The notes: a model not told the origin generated them from the sequence alone. A stretch of DNA of 64,000 bases from Litorisediminicola beolgyonensis (GCF_042679605.1 NZ_JBHTMU010000010.1:1-64000), one strand, 5' to 3'; positions 24,576 to 33,565 are shown, counted from the first letter of the stretch. Program-made: numbers and translations.

Positions 24576-25130
24576 ATGCCGCTGTCGCCCCATGCCTTCA
24601 CCGCCGAGACGCTGATCCTGTCGCTCCTGCTGCTGATCCTGCCGCTAGCTGCCCGGGTTTGGCGGCCGGGACACGCGGTCTGGCTGGCGCTGGCCTGCGC
24701 CGCCGCCTGGGCTCTCCTGCAGGCGGGGCTCCTTTGGTGGCCCGACGCGCTGAGCCGGTCCCAGAGCGCGCTCCACGACACCTATTACGTGGTGACAGAG
24801 ACCGCGATGTTCGGGCCGAGCTACCTGCCCTTCACGGCACTCTTTGTCCTCTTCGCCGCCGCGCTCTGGGCTGTCGGGCGGATCGGGACCGAGCCCTTGC
24901 CGCGCTGGACGTCCCGCACGATACTCATCCTGCATATCGGGCTGGTCGCCGCCGCCGAGGCGGTGCGCGTCTACATGGTCGCGGTGGTCTCCGGCGAGGG
25001 CGGCGGCAGCGCGGGGCTGGCGAACGCGGTCTCGATCCTGGCGGTGGCGGGCAGCGCGCTTGCGGCCTTCGCGCTCCTGCGGCTCGTCCTCGGCCTGGTG
25101 CTCGAGACCTCGCGGCGGCTCAGGGCCTGA
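24576..25130 (+). CDS. Small membrane protein with CtaD helix-X-like segment
   Basis: A 184-residue protein with about five hydrophobic helices. The middle contains ALHDTYYVVTETAMFGPSYL, whose HDTYYVV is identical to the segment of cytochrome oxidase subunit I that leads into the heme-binding helix. However, the ligand triplet HFH is replaced by non-ligating residues (TETA), so this protein cannot bind heme the same way. It sits directly after the ctaD terminator and before the DUF2244 gene. It may be a degenerate oxidase paralogue or an assembly partner; I know no function. ATG 24576 has AAGG upstream. Confidence 0.65.
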   Translation: MPLSPHAFTAETLILSLLLLILPLAARVWRPGHAVWLALACAAAWALLQAGLLWWPDALSRSQSALHDTYYVVTETAMFGPSYLPFTALFVLFAAALWAVGRIGTEPLPRWTSRTILILHIGLVAAAEAVRVYMVAVVSGEGGGSAGLANAVSILAVAGSALAAFALLRLVLGLVLETSRRLRA

Positions 25131-25188
25131 GCCTGCGGCAAATTCCGCCTTCGACGCCGCGCGCCCGGGTGCTAGAACGCCCAGCAAG

Positions 25189-25683
25189 ATGCCCTATCGC
25201 TGGACCACAGACGACCCCGCCGCGACCGACCAGGAGCTGAGACTCTGGCCGCACAATTCCCTGCCGCCGACCGGCTTCGCGGCCTTCATACTCGCGACCT
25301 TCACGCTGGCGACGATCCCGCTCTACGGGCTGCTCGGGACCGCGCTACTCTGGGGCCTCTTGCCGTTCCTGCTTCTGGCGCTCGCGGGGCTCTACTACGC
25401 GCTTCGCCGCAACGAGGCCGACCGGCGCATTCTCGAAGTGCTGCACCTGACGCCCGAGGATATGCATCTCGTGCGGCACAATCCGCGCGGAGCGGATCAG
25501 GAATGGCACTGCAACACCTATTGGGCGCGGGTCGCGATGCACCAGAAGGACGGTCCGGTGCCCTTCTACGTCACGCTCGCCGGCGCGGGCCGCGAAGTGG
25601 AGATCGGCGCTTTCCTCTCCGAGGACGAGCGCAAGGCGCTCTATGCCGAGCTGTCCGAGCGGGTCAGCCGGGTCCGCGCCTGA
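25189..25683 (+). CDS. DUF2244 integral membrane protein
   Basis: A 164-residue protein with the DUF2244 layout: N-terminal LWPHNSLPPTGFAAFILATF, two adjacent membrane helices (ATFTLATIPLYGLLGTALLW, LPFLLLALAGLYYALRR), and a cytoplasmic C-terminal beta-domain (LTPEDMHLVRHNPRGADQEW, VEIGAFLSEDERKALYAELS). Genes of this family lie near cytochrome oxidase genes in alphaproteobacteria, as here, but their role is unknown. The stop overlaps the next start (TGATG). Confidence 0.85.
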   Translation: MPYRWTTDDPAATDQELRLWPHNSLPPTGFAAFILATFTLATIPLYGLLGTALLWGLLPFLLLALAGLYYALRRNEADRRILEVLHLTPEDMHLVRHNPRGADQEWHCNTYWARVAMHQKDGPVPFYVTLAGAGREVEIGAFLSEDERKALYAELSERVSRVRA

Positions 25684-26585
25684 TGGCCCAGGTTCCCGCC
25701 GTCCCCAATACGCGTCGCGCCGCGCATCTGGCGCTCCTGTCGGTGCTCGGGCCGGAGAGGCTCTTGCAGCGCCCCGGCCTCGCCGCCTCCGAACGCGCCG
25801 CTTTGGAGCTGCGCCGCGCCCGCGCCGGGGGCCCGATCCCGAAACCCGAGGAGGTGGTCTTCCTGATCCCCCTCGTCTCGCCCGACCATGTCGGCGACTG
25901 GGAGGCGGTGACCAAGCGTCTGGCGCGCACGTTGGAGAGCTTCCGGGCGCAGGACGACACCCGCTGGCGCGCGGTCATCTGCTGCCAGGAGCGCCCGCCC
26001 CTGCCCGACGATCCGCGCCTCACCCATCTGCCCTTCGACGACCCGACGCCGGGCAATGACAAATGGCGCAAGCTCGCGGCGCTCGCGCGGCATCTGGGCG
26101 AGACCCAGACGCGCCCCGCCTATGCGATGAGCTTCGATGCCGACGATCTTCTGCGCGCGGGCACTGTCGGACGGATGCTGGCCCGCCAGGCGCCGGGCTA
26201 TCTCGCATGGGAGGGGTTCGTCCGCGACGTTGCGACCGGGCATGTCGCCCGCGCGTCGTCCCCGAGCCTCCGCCACCCGCGCCAGCGCCCGTTCTGGAAG
26301 CTCTGCGGCTCCTGCATGGCGCTCGCGCATGATCCGGCCCTGCCCGAGAGCGCGGCGTTCCTCGGCGCGATGACCCAGCACGAGCACCGTATGTTTCGCT
26401 ACCTGGCACGGCTGGCCGGTCTCGACCCGGTGCCCTTCGCGCGGCCGTCGGTGCTCTACGAGCTGAACCACGGCGAAAACTTCGGCGCCCGGCGCGGTCG
26501 CGTCGGCTTCAAGACGCGCTTCGTCGCCAAGTTCCGCATCACCGACCCCGACACGCTGCGGGATATCATCCGAGAGTTTCCCTGA
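25683..26585 (+). CDS. GT-A-fold glycosyltransferase-like protein
   Basis: A 300-residue soluble protein translationally coupled to the DUF2244 gene (TGATG). After an Arg-rich N-terminus, VVFLIPLVSPDHVGDWEAV looks like the first nucleotide-sugar-binding strand of a GT-A fold. PAYAMSFDADDLL supplies a DxD-like metal motif, and WKLCGSCMALAHDP resembles the acceptor region. No membrane spans are visible. The donor and acceptor sugars are unknown; it could be a capsule- or LPS-modifying enzyme. Family assignment is by motif only. Confidence 0.65.
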   Translation: MAQVPAVPNTRRAAHLALLSVLGPERLLQRPGLAASERAALELRRARAGGPIPKPEEVVFLIPLVSPDHVGDWEAVTKRLARTLESFRAQDDTRWRAVICCQERPPLPDDPRLTHLPFDDPTPGNDKWRKLAALARHLGETQTRPAYAMSFDADDLLRAGTVGRMLARQAPGYLAWEGFVRDVATGHVARASSPSLRHPRQRPFWKLCGSCMALAHDPALPESAAFLGAMTQHEHRMFRYLARLAGLDPVPFARPSVLYELNHGENFGARRGRVGFKTRFVAKFRITDPDTLRDIIREFP

Positions 26586-26631
26586 CCCGGGTAGCGGGCG
26601 ACGGAGACCGGGGCCTCCGCCGCCCTCCCGG

Positions 26632-26892
26632 TCAGCCGCGGTTGTCGAGCTGCGCGCGCACCGCGCCCAGACCGGACCGGGTGATCCGGTAGGGTCGTCC
26701 CTCATGCGAGCGGATGAAGCGCCGTTTGCGCAGACGGTCGAAGACCGCCATCGTGAGGTCCGTGAGGATGTGACCCTCGCGGGTCCGGCAGGTGGCGCTC
26801 CGCACCTTGCCGCCGGGCGCGCGCTCCACGTCGATGGCGCCGCCCTGGGCCAGCACGTGCAGCACGCGCTGTTCCGGTTTCGAGATGTTCAT
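26632..26892 (-). CDS. yjhX: YjhX family (UPF0386) protein
   Basis: An 86-residue protein matching UPF0386/YjhX across its length: MNISKPEQRVLHVLAQGGAI, CRTREGHILTDLTMAVFDRL and GRPYRITRSGLGAVRAQLDN. In E. coli YjhX is described as a toxin that interferes with topoisomerase I and is neutralised by the acetyltransferase YjhQ. No GNAT partner is adjacent here, so it is an orphan and may serve as a housekeeping DNA-topology modulator. It is monocistronic on the minus strand. Confidence 0.9.
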   Translation of the reverse strand: MNISKPEQRVLHVLAQGGAIDVERAPGGKVRSATCRTREGHILTDLTMAVFDRLRKRRFIRSHEGRPYRITRSGLGAVRAQLDNRG

Positions 26893-27088
26893 TGGAAAGT
26901 CCGAGATGTCGCACAGAACGACGGGACGTCCGGCATCCCGCGCGGGCGTCCCGTGGATCAGGTCGGTCCCGTCATCGAGACCTCAGGGACGTGCCACAAG
27001 CTCTGACATAAACTCTCCGAGTGCCGGTCCTCCCGGCAGAGCCGTCATACAGCCCGGGGCCCCGCCCGGCAAGGCAGGGCCATAGCGC

Positions 27089-27550
27089 TCAGCTGGCGAG
27101 GCGTTCTTTCACCATCGGGCCGACCGTGCCGAAATCCATCTGGCCGGTATATTTCGACTTCAGGACACCCATGACCCGGCCCATGTCGCGGATCGAATCC
27201 GCGCCGACCTCGGCCACCGCGTCATCGACGGCGCGGGCGACCTCTTTGTCGTTCAGACGCCGCGGGAGGAACTCCTCGATCACGACGATCTCGCCCTCTT
27301 CCTGGGCGGCGAGATCGAGCCGCCCGGCCTCTTCGTAGCTCTTGGCGCTTTCGCGCCGCTGCTTGACCATCTTGCCGAGGATGCCCAGCACCTCGTCGTC
27401 ACCGACGCCCTGGTCCTGCCCGTCTCCGCGCAGCGCGATGTCCCGGTCCTTGATCGCGGCGTTGATCAGCCGGAGCGTCGACAGACGCTCGGCATCGCGA
27501 TCTTTCATCGCCTGTTTCATCGCCGAGGTGATCTTGGTGCGAAGTTCCAT
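27089..27550 (-). CDS. GatB/YqeY domain protein
   Basis: A 153-residue YqeY-type protein. The ATG at 27550 has GGGAG five bases upstream. The N-terminal helical half (LRTKITSAMKQAMKDRDAER, LSTLRLINAAIKDRDIA) and the C-terminal GatB-tail-like half (VIEEFLPRRLNDKEVARAVD, DMGRVMGVLKSKYTGQMDFG) are complete. YqeY resembles the tRNA-binding tail of GatB but has no settled role. It is divergent from carA, an arrangement I recall from other alphaproteobacteria. Confidence 0.92.
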   Translation of the reverse strand: MELRTKITSAMKQAMKDRDAERLSTLRLINAAIKDRDIALRGDGQDQGVGDDEVLGILGKMVKQRRESAKSYEEAGRLDLAAQEEGEIVVIEEFLPRRLNDKEVARAVDDAVAEVGADSIRDMGRVMGVLKSKYTGQMDFGTVGPMVKERLAS

Positions 27551-27673
27551 CTGGTCTCCCGTTGCGCCTGTTTTCGCAAAGACCGACACTATCGAAAGGC
27601 ATACCGCCGCGCAATATCGCAGAAGGCAAGGTAAGCCATTGAAAACGCTCATGACGCGACGTCGCGCGCCCTC

Positions 27674-27702
27674 TTGACCCGGTTGCTGGCTCCCCTTACC
27701 TA
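27674..27702 (+). promoter_or_regulatory. Sigma-70-type promoter for carA
   Basis: TTGACC at 27674-27679 and TACCTA at 27697-27702 are separated by 17 bases, putting the transcription start about 35 bases before ATG 27744. This also argues against the in-frame ATG at 27702, which lies inside the -10 box. Confidence 0.5.
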
Positions 27703-27743
27703 TGGCGCGATTTACCCAGAATCCGCCGCCCGAGGAGCCGCCC

Positions 27744-28895
27744 ATGACGCGCAGCCAGCCCCGCACGCCCACCGCTTGCCTCGCGCTTGCCGACGGCACC
27801 ATCTTCTACGGCGAAGGCTTCGGCGCCACCGGCGACACCGTCGCGGAGCTCTGCTTCAACACGGCGATGTCGGGCTACCAGGAGATCATGACCGATCCCT
27901 CCTATGCCGGGCAGATCGTGACCTTCACCTTCCCCCATATCGGCAATGTCGGCGCCAATCCCGACGATGACGAGACCGGCGATCCGGTCGCGGCGGGCAT
28001 GGTCGTCAAGTGGATGCCGACCGAGCCCTCGAACTGGCGCGCCGTGCAGGGGCTGTCGGACTGGCTCGCCTCGCGCGGGCGGATCGCCATCGGCGGCATC
28101 GACACCCGCCGCCTGACCCGCGCCATCCGCCAGCAGGGCGCGCCGCATGTGGCGCTGGCCCATGATCCCGAGGGCAAATTCGACGTGGCCGCTCTGGTCC
28201 AGAAGGCCCGCGGGTTCTCGGGGCTCGAGGGGCTCGACCTCGCCAAGGAAGTCACCTGCGCGCAGAGCTACCGCTGGGACGAGATGCGTTGGGCCTGGCC
28301 CGAGGGCTATGCCCGCCAGACCGAGCCCAAGCACAAGGTCGTCGCCATCGACTACGGCGCCAAGCGCAACATCCTGCGGTGCCTCGCGAGCGCGGGCTGC
28401 GACGTGACCGTGCTGCCCGCGACCGCGACTGCCGAGGACGTGCTGGCGCTCAACCCCGACGGGGTCTTCCTGTCGAACGGTCCCGGTGATCCGGCGGCCA
28501 CGGGCGCCTATGCCGTGCCGATGATCCAGGGCGTGCTCGACGCGGACCTGCCGGTCTTCGGCATCTGCCTCGGCCACCAGATGCTGGCGCTGGCGCTCGG
28601 CGCCAAGACCGTCAAGATGAACCACGGCCATCACGGCGCGAACCACCCCGTGAAGGATATGGAGACGGGCAAGGTCGAGATCACCTCGATGAACCACGGC
28701 TTCGCGGTGGACAGCCAGACCCTCCCGACCGGCGTGCTCGAGACCCATGTGTCGCTCTTCGACGGCTCGAACTGCGGCATCCGGATGAAGGACAAGCCGG
28801 TCTTCTCCGTCCAGCATCACCCCGAGGCGAGCCCGGGCCCGCAGGACAGCTTCTATCTCTTCGAGCGCTTCGCCGAGCACATGGCCGCGCGCTGA
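27744..28895 (+). CDS. carA: Carbamoyl-phosphate synthase small subunit
   Basis: A 383-residue glutamine amidotransferase subunit that supplies ammonia for carbamoyl phosphate (arginine and pyrimidine synthesis). Start 27744 follows GAGGAG. The N-terminal domain contains CLALADGTIFYGEGFGATGD and FNTAMSGYQEIMTDPSYAGQ. The class I amidotransferase domain has the catalytic Cys in FGICLGHQMLALALG and His/Glu in VQHHPEASPGPQDS. carB is not adjacent, as is common in this group. It is divergent from yqeY. Confidence 0.96.
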   Translation: MTRSQPRTPTACLALADGTIFYGEGFGATGDTVAELCFNTAMSGYQEIMTDPSYAGQIVTFTFPHIGNVGANPDDDETGDPVAAGMVVKWMPTEPSNWRAVQGLSDWLASRGRIAIGGIDTRRLTRAIRQQGAPHVALAHDPEGKFDVAALVQKARGFSGLEGLDLAKEVTCAQSYRWDEMRWAWPEGYARQTEPKHKVVAIDYGAKRNILRCLASAGCDVTVLPATATAEDVLALNPDGVFLSNGPGDPAATGAYAVPMIQGVLDADLPVFGICLGHQMLALALGAKTVKMNHGHHGANHPVKDMETGKVEITSMNHGFAVDSQTLPTGVLETHVSLFDGSNCGIRMKDKPVFSVQHHPEASPGPQDSFYLFERFAEHMAAR

Positions 28896-28979
28896 GGCTC
28901 GGATTTTTTCACCGGGCTTAATCGGCTGTTAACCGCGCTGGCCTGAAATGACCGCCGTCGACGTGACGGAGACGCGGTC

Positions 28980-30863
28980 ATGAGTGATATGCAGATCGAC
29001 CTCAGCCGGGCCGACCGCCTGGAGGCCAGCCCCGATTGCGGGCGGCCCCTGGGCGGGCTTCTGCTCGAGACCGGCACCATCGAGGCCCAGACGCTGGTCG
29101 ACGCCCTTGGCCGGGCGCGCCGGATCGGCGCCCGGACCGAGCGCGTGCTTCTGGCCGAAGACCTGGCGCCCCCCGACCGGCTCCGCGCGATGCACGCGAA
29201 AAGCTGGGGCTGCATGGCGCTCGACCGTACCGACACGCCGCCCGATCCGGAGCTGGCCGAGCTTCTGTCGCCCGCGACCTGCCTGACCCATAACGTTCTG
29301 CCCTGGATGCGGCTTGGCCGGTCGCTGGTGCTGGCCGCGGCCGACCGCGACGGGTTCGACCGTGTCGCGCCGGTTCTGCGCGAACGCGGCGAGACGGTGA
29401 TCCTCGCAGCCGCGACCGAGGCCGATATCGAGGCCGAGATCGCGCTGCGCCACGGCGAGCGGATGGCCCGCGCCGCCGAATCCTCGGTGCCCGCCGACGA
29501 AAGCTGCCGCGATCTCAACCGCGGCAGTGCCGCTGGTCGCGCCATGGCCGCCGCGCTGGCCGGGCTCTGCCTCGGCGTCCTGCTCTTCGCGCCGACGCTG
29601 TTTTTCGCCGGCATCGTGTTGCTGGCGATCCTGTCGATGGCCGTCGGGCAGGTCCTAAAACTGGCCGCCTGCCTCGCCTCGCGCCGCCCCGGACGTGCGC
29701 CCGAGCCGATGCCCGCGCCGCCCCTGCCCGAGGTCTCGATCCTCGTGCCGCTCTTCCGCGAGGAGCGGATCGCGGGCGCCCTGATCGACCGGCTCGCGCG
29801 CATCACCTATCCCCACGCGCTGCTCGACGTGATCCTGATCCTCGAGGCTGGCGACGACGTGACCGCCGCCGCGCTCGACGCAGCCGAGCTGCCGCCCTGG
29901 ATGCGGGTGATCACCGTCCCCGACGGGCCGATCACCACCAAGCCGCGCGCGCTGAACTACGCGTTGAACTTCGCCCGCGGCAGCATCGTCGGCGTCCTCG
30001 ATGCCGAGGACGCGCCCGCCCCGAACCAGATCGCGCGCGTGGTCTCGGCCTTCCGCGCCGCCCCGCCCGAAGTCGGCTGCGTGCAGGGCATTCTCGATTT
30101 CTACAACCCGCGCGCCAACTGGCTGTCGCGCTGCTTCACCATCGAATACGCGACCTGGTTCCGGCTGGTCCTGCCGGGGTTGGCCCGGCTGGGCCTTGCC
30201 GTGCCGCTTGGCGGGACCACGGTCTATTTCCGCCGCGCTGCGCTCGAGCGGGTCTCGGGCTGGGACGCCCATAACGTGACCGAGGATGCCGATCTCGGCA
30301 TCCGCCTCGCGCGGCATGGCTACCGCACCGAGCTTCTCGCCACGGTCACGCGCGAAGAGGCCAACAACCGCGTGCTGCCGTGGATCCGGCAACGCTCGCG
30401 CTGGATCAAGGGCTACATGCTCACCTGGGCGGTGCATGCCCGCGCCCCGCGCAGGCTCTGGCGCGACCTGGGACCCTGGCGCTTCCTCGGTTTCCACGCG
30501 CTCTTTCTCACCACCATCGCGCAGGCGCTTCTCCTCCCAGCGCTCTGGAGCTTCTGGCTCGTGCCCTTCGGCCTGCCGCATCCTTTGGCGGACTTGATGA
30601 GCGCACCGGCCCTGACCGCGCTCATCGGCCTCTTCCTGACCGCCGAGGCGGCGACGCTGGTCCTCGCGCTTGTCGCGGTCTCGCGCAGCCCGCATCGGGG
30701 GCTGGCGCTCTGGGTGCCGACGCTCTTTCTCTATTTCCCGCTCGCCGCCGCCGCGGCACTCAAAGCGGCCTGGGAAGGCATCGCGCGGCCCTTCTACTGG
30801 GACAAGACCATGCACGGGCATTCGCCGCCCGACCATGCCGGCGCGGACCTGCCCGAAAGCTGA
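28980..30863 (+). CDS. MshEN-glycosyltransferase family 2 fusion membrane protein
   Basis: A 627-residue protein. Residues ~15-150 (LGGLLLETGTIEAQTLVDAL, then ILAAATEADIEAEIALRHGE) look like an MshEN/GSPII_E N-terminal module, which binds c-di-GMP in some ATPases. Two membrane helices (AAALAGLCLGVLLFAPTLFF) precede a processive GT2 domain with VSILVPLFREE, GVLDAEDAP, the TEDADLGIRL acid and the QRSRWIKGYMLTW motif typical of polysaccharide synthases. More helices form the C-terminus. It probably makes a beta-linked exopolysaccharide, possibly under c-di-GMP control. It stands alone between carA and a GntR regulator. Confidence 0.85.
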   Translation: MSDMQIDLSRADRLEASPDCGRPLGGLLLETGTIEAQTLVDALGRARRIGARTERVLLAEDLAPPDRLRAMHAKSWGCMALDRTDTPPDPELAELLSPATCLTHNVLPWMRLGRSLVLAAADRDGFDRVAPVLRERGETVILAAATEADIEAEIALRHGERMARAAESSVPADESCRDLNRGSAAGRAMAAALAGLCLGVLLFAPTLFFAGIVLLAILSMAVGQVLKLAACLASRRPGRAPEPMPAPPLPEVSILVPLFREERIAGALIDRLARITYPHALLDVILILEAGDDVTAAALDAAELPPWMRVITVPDGPITTKPRALNYALNFARGSIVGVLDAEDAPAPNQIARVVSAFRAAPPEVGCVQGILDFYNPRANWLSRCFTIEYATWFRLVLPGLARLGLAVPLGGTTVYFRRAALERVSGWDAHNVTEDADLGIRLARHGYRTELLATVTREEANNRVLPWIRQRSRWIKGYMLTWAVHARAPRRLWRDLGPWRFLGFHALFLTTIAQALLLPALWSFWLVPFGLPHPLADLMSAPALTALIGLFLTAEAATLVLALVAVSRSPHRGLALWVPTLFLYFPLAAAAALKAAWEGIARPFYWDKTMHGHSPPDHAGADLPES

Positions 30864-30868
30864 GCTTC

Positions 30869-31519
30869 TCAGCGCATGGTCAGAGGGCGCGAGTCGAGCT
30901 TCAGGCGTGTGACGAAGGCTTCCGAGATATGGTCGCGCAGCGCCTGGTAGGCGGCCTGCTCGTCCCGCCGGGCGATGGCCTCCACGATCGAGGAATGCTC
31001 GCCGAGCGCCACTTCGCCCCGCCCCTCGGCCGCCAGCGACGTGGTCGCCATCAGCGCCATCGAGCGGTAGACCAGATCCAACTGCTGGACGAGGTAGCGG
31101 TTATGCGACGCCAGGTGGATCTGGCGATGGAACCGCCGGTTGGCGCGCGCCAGCGACGACGGATCGCTCATCAGGCCGCGATCCTCCTCGACCATCCCGC
31201 GCAAGACCAGCACCTCTTCGTCGGTGGCATGCCGCGCCGCCAACCGCGCCGCCAGGCCCTCAAGCTCGCAGCGCACCGCATAGAGCTCGGCCATCTGGTT
31301 GTGATCGAGCGAAGCCACGATCAGCGACCGCCCGTCCCGGGTCAGGAGCGACTGAGTCTCGAGCCTCTGCAACGCCTCGCGGATCGGCGTGCGGCTGACC
31401 CCGAAACGCTCGGCAAGGTCGCTTTCCACCAGCCGGTCGCCCGGACGGTAGACGCCCGTGTCGATCGCCTCCAAAATCAGCGAATAGGCGTCCTTCTGGC
31501 TGGCGCGTGGCTGGCTCAT
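30869..31519 (-). CDS. GntR-family regulator, FadR/FCD type
   Basis: A 216-residue repressor. The ATG at 31519 has GGAGG nine bases upstream. The N-terminal winged HTH (YRPGDRLVESDLAERFGVSR, TPIREALQRLETQSLL) is followed by an all-helical FCD ligand domain (NRRFHRQIHLASHNRYLVQQ, GEHSSIVEAIARRDEQAA) whose His residues usually bind a metal. FCD regulators sense carboxylates or acyl compounds; the target is not clear here because neighbouring genes are unrelated. It converges with the GT2 gene. Confidence 0.9.
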   Translation of the reverse strand: MSQPRASQKDAYSLILEAIDTGVYRPGDRLVESDLAERFGVSRTPIREALQRLETQSLLTRDGRSLIVASLDHNQMAELYAVRCELEGLAARLAARHATDEEVLVLRGMVEEDRGLMSDPSSLARANRRFHRQIHLASHNRYLVQQLDLVYRSMALMATTSLAAEGRGEVALGEHSSIVEAIARRDEQAAYQALRDHISEAFVTRLKLDSRPLTMR

Positions 31520-31633
31520 CGCCGGTTCCTCCCGATAGTTGATGCACTTAGACATGACCGCGCGCACCGATCAACCGCGCGGATGGTCACGGCCATTGCC
31601 TGCGCCCCGCGCGCGACTTAGGTGTTCCCCATC

Positions 31634-32275
31634 ATGAAGCCGCTGTTTTCCCATATCGAGCACTGGGTCTTCGACCTCGACAACACGCTTTACCCGCCCG
31701 CGATGCGCCTCTTCGACCAGATCGAGCGCAAGATGGCGGGGTTCGTCATGCGCACTCTCCGCGTCGAGGAGGCCGAGGCCAACCGCCTGCGCGACCATTG
31801 GTGGCGGACCCACGGCACCACGCTCGCGGGGCTCATGCGCGACCACGAGATCGACCCCGAGGCCTATCTGCACGAGGTCCATGACATCTCCTTCGACGCG
31901 CTCGAGCCCGATCCCTATCTCGCGGGGCTGATCGCCGATCTGCCGGGGCGCAAGATCGTCTACACCAACGGCTCGGCCCCCTATGCCGCGCGGGTGCTCG
32001 AGGCGCGCGGGCTCGCGCAGGCCTTCGACGCGATCTACGGCGTGGAGCATGCCGATTACGCCCCGAAGCCCGAGGCGCGCGCCTTCGAAACGGTGTTCGG
32101 CAAGGCCGGAACCGTGACCGCCCGCGCCGCGATGTTCGAGGACGACGCCCGCAACCTCGCCGCGCCGCACGCGATGGGGATGCGCACCGTGCATGTCGCC
32201 CCGGAGCCCGAGGACCATCCCCATATCCACCATCACACCGACGATCTGGCCGCCTTTCTCGCCCGGCTCGTGTGA
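31634..32275 (+). CDS. Pyrimidine 5'-nucleotidase-type HAD hydrolase
   Basis: A 213-residue HAD phosphatase of the SDT1/PHM8-like group. Motif I is HWVFDLDNTLYPPAMRLFDQ, motif II the Thr in KIVYTNGSAPYA, motif III Lys in YAPKPEARAF and motif IV FEDDARNLAAP. These enzymes dephosphorylate pyrimidine nucleotides or related phosphates. The ATG at 31634 is preferred over a GTG four codons earlier. It is divergent from the GntR gene. Confidence 0.9.
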   Translation: MKPLFSHIEHWVFDLDNTLYPPAMRLFDQIERKMAGFVMRTLRVEEAEANRLRDHWWRTHGTTLAGLMRDHEIDPEAYLHEVHDISFDALEPDPYLAGLIADLPGRKIVYTNGSAPYAARVLEARGLAQAFDAIYGVEHADYAPKPEARAFETVFGKAGTVTARAAMFEDDARNLAAPHAMGMRTVHVAPEPEDHPHIHHHTDDLAAFLARLV

Positions 32276-32356
32276 CCGCGACACCGCGGACACTGGCCGC
32301 ACGGAACCATCCGGCTTAGCTGATCCCCGACAAGGAGCGCGGCCAAGGAGCGCGAC

Positions 32357-33550
32357 ATGGACCATGACATCCTCATCTCCGGCGGCGGCATCGCCGGTCT
32401 GACCGCCGCGGCGGCCTTCGGGCGCGCGGGCTTCCGGGTGCTCTGCGTCGATCCCGCGCCCCCCGTCACCACGCGCGAGGCCGAGGGCGCGGACCTGCGC
32501 TCCACCGCCTTTTTGCAGCCCGCCCGTGCCTTTCTGGGCCGCACCGGTCTCTGGGAGCGGCTCGAGCCGCATGCGACCCCGCTCCAGACCATGCGGATCG
32601 TCGATCTCGACGCCGACGGCGCAGTGCGCGCCACCCGCGATTTCGACGCAAGCGACATCTCGGAGGCGCCCTTCGGGTGGAACCTGCCGAACTGGCTTCT
32701 CCGCCGCGAGTTGAGCGCCGCGCTCGAGGCGCTCGACACCGTCACCTTCCGCCCCGGCACCGCCACCACCTCGCTCTTCACGCGCACGACGTCCGCCCGG
32801 GTCGGTCTTTCCGATGGCAGCCGCGCCGAGGTGCGCCTGGTGATCGCCGCCGACGGGCGCGGCTCGCCGATGCGCTCCGCCGCCGGGATCGGTGTCCGGA
32901 CCCACCGCTTCGGCCAGAAGGCGCTGGCCTTCGCCATCACCCACGACGCGCCGCACGGACAGGTCTCGACCGAGATCCATCGCTCCGGCGGTCCCTTCAC
33001 TCTCGTGCCGCTGCCCGACCATGAGGGGCGACCGTCCTCGGCGATCGTCTGGATGGAAAGCGCGGGTGAGGCCGAGCGGCTCGCCGCGCTTGACGAGCCC
33101 GCCTTCGAAGCGGCGATGACCGAGCGCTCGGGCGGGCTTTTTGGTCCGCTGAAGCTCGCCTCGCGCCGCGGCCTCTGGCCGATCATCGCCCAGCATGCCG
33201 AGGCGCTGGTCGCCGAGCGGCTCGCCCTCGTCGCGGAAGCGGCGCATGTCGTCCCGCCGATCGGCGCGCAGGGCCTGAACATGAGCCTCCGCGATCTCGC
33301 GGCGCTTCTGGACCTCGCCGAGGCCCGTCCCGAGACGCTTGGCGACCGCGCCATGCTCGATGCCTACGAGCGCAAGCGCCTGCCGGACATCAAGCTGCGC
33401 TATGCCGGGATCGCCGCGCTGAACCATGTCTCAATGGCCGAGGACCCGCTCCTGCGCTCGGCCCGCGCGATGGGGCTCACGGCGCTGCACGACATCGCGC
33501 CCCTGCGCCGCGGCCTCATGCAGCTCGGCCTCGGCACTTCGGGGCGCTGA
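32357..33550 (+). CDS. ubiH: UbiH/UbiF-type FAD-dependent monooxygenase
   Basis: A 397-residue flavoprotein hydroxylase. The N-terminal FAD site DILISGGGIAGLTAAAAFGR, the middle LVIAADGRGSPMRSAAGIGV (DG motif) and the second FAD motif AEAAHVVPPIGAQGLNMSLR fit the ubiquinone-ring hydroxylase family. In the last motif the usual GD is AE, so the first Gly-Asp pair is altered. It probably hydroxylates a ubiquinone precursor at the inner membrane; which ring position cannot be told. Confidence 0.85.
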   Translation: MDHDILISGGGIAGLTAAAAFGRAGFRVLCVDPAPPVTTREAEGADLRSTAFLQPARAFLGRTGLWERLEPHATPLQTMRIVDLDADGAVRATRDFDASDISEAPFGWNLPNWLLRRELSAALEALDTVTFRPGTATTSLFTRTTSARVGLSDGSRAEVRLVIAADGRGSPMRSAAGIGVRTHRFGQKALAFAITHDAPHGQVSTEIHRSGGPFTLVPLPDHEGRPSSAIVWMESAGEAERLAALDEPAFEAAMTERSGGLFGPLKLASRRGLWPIIAQHAEALVAERLALVAEAAHVVPPIGAQGLNMSLRDLAALLDLAEARPETLGDRAMLDAYERKRLPDIKLRYAGIAALNHVSMAEDPLLRSARAMGLTALHDIAPLRRGLMQLGLGTSGR

Positions 33551-33565
33551 GCGCCACCCGGCGGC

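Noticed and set aside
22884..24593. 569-codon open frame antisense to ctaD
   Set aside because: It is an Arg/His/Glu-rich antisense shadow of a clear cytochrome oxidase gene, and it also crosses the terminator.
27702..27743. Upstream ATG for carA at 27702
   Set aside because: It lies in a likely -10 box and lacks a ribosome binding site; ATG 27744 follows GAGGAG.
31571..33427. 618-codon open frame antisense to the HAD and UbiH-like genes
   Set aside because: It spans two well-supported genes on the other strand and has no ribosome binding site or domain.
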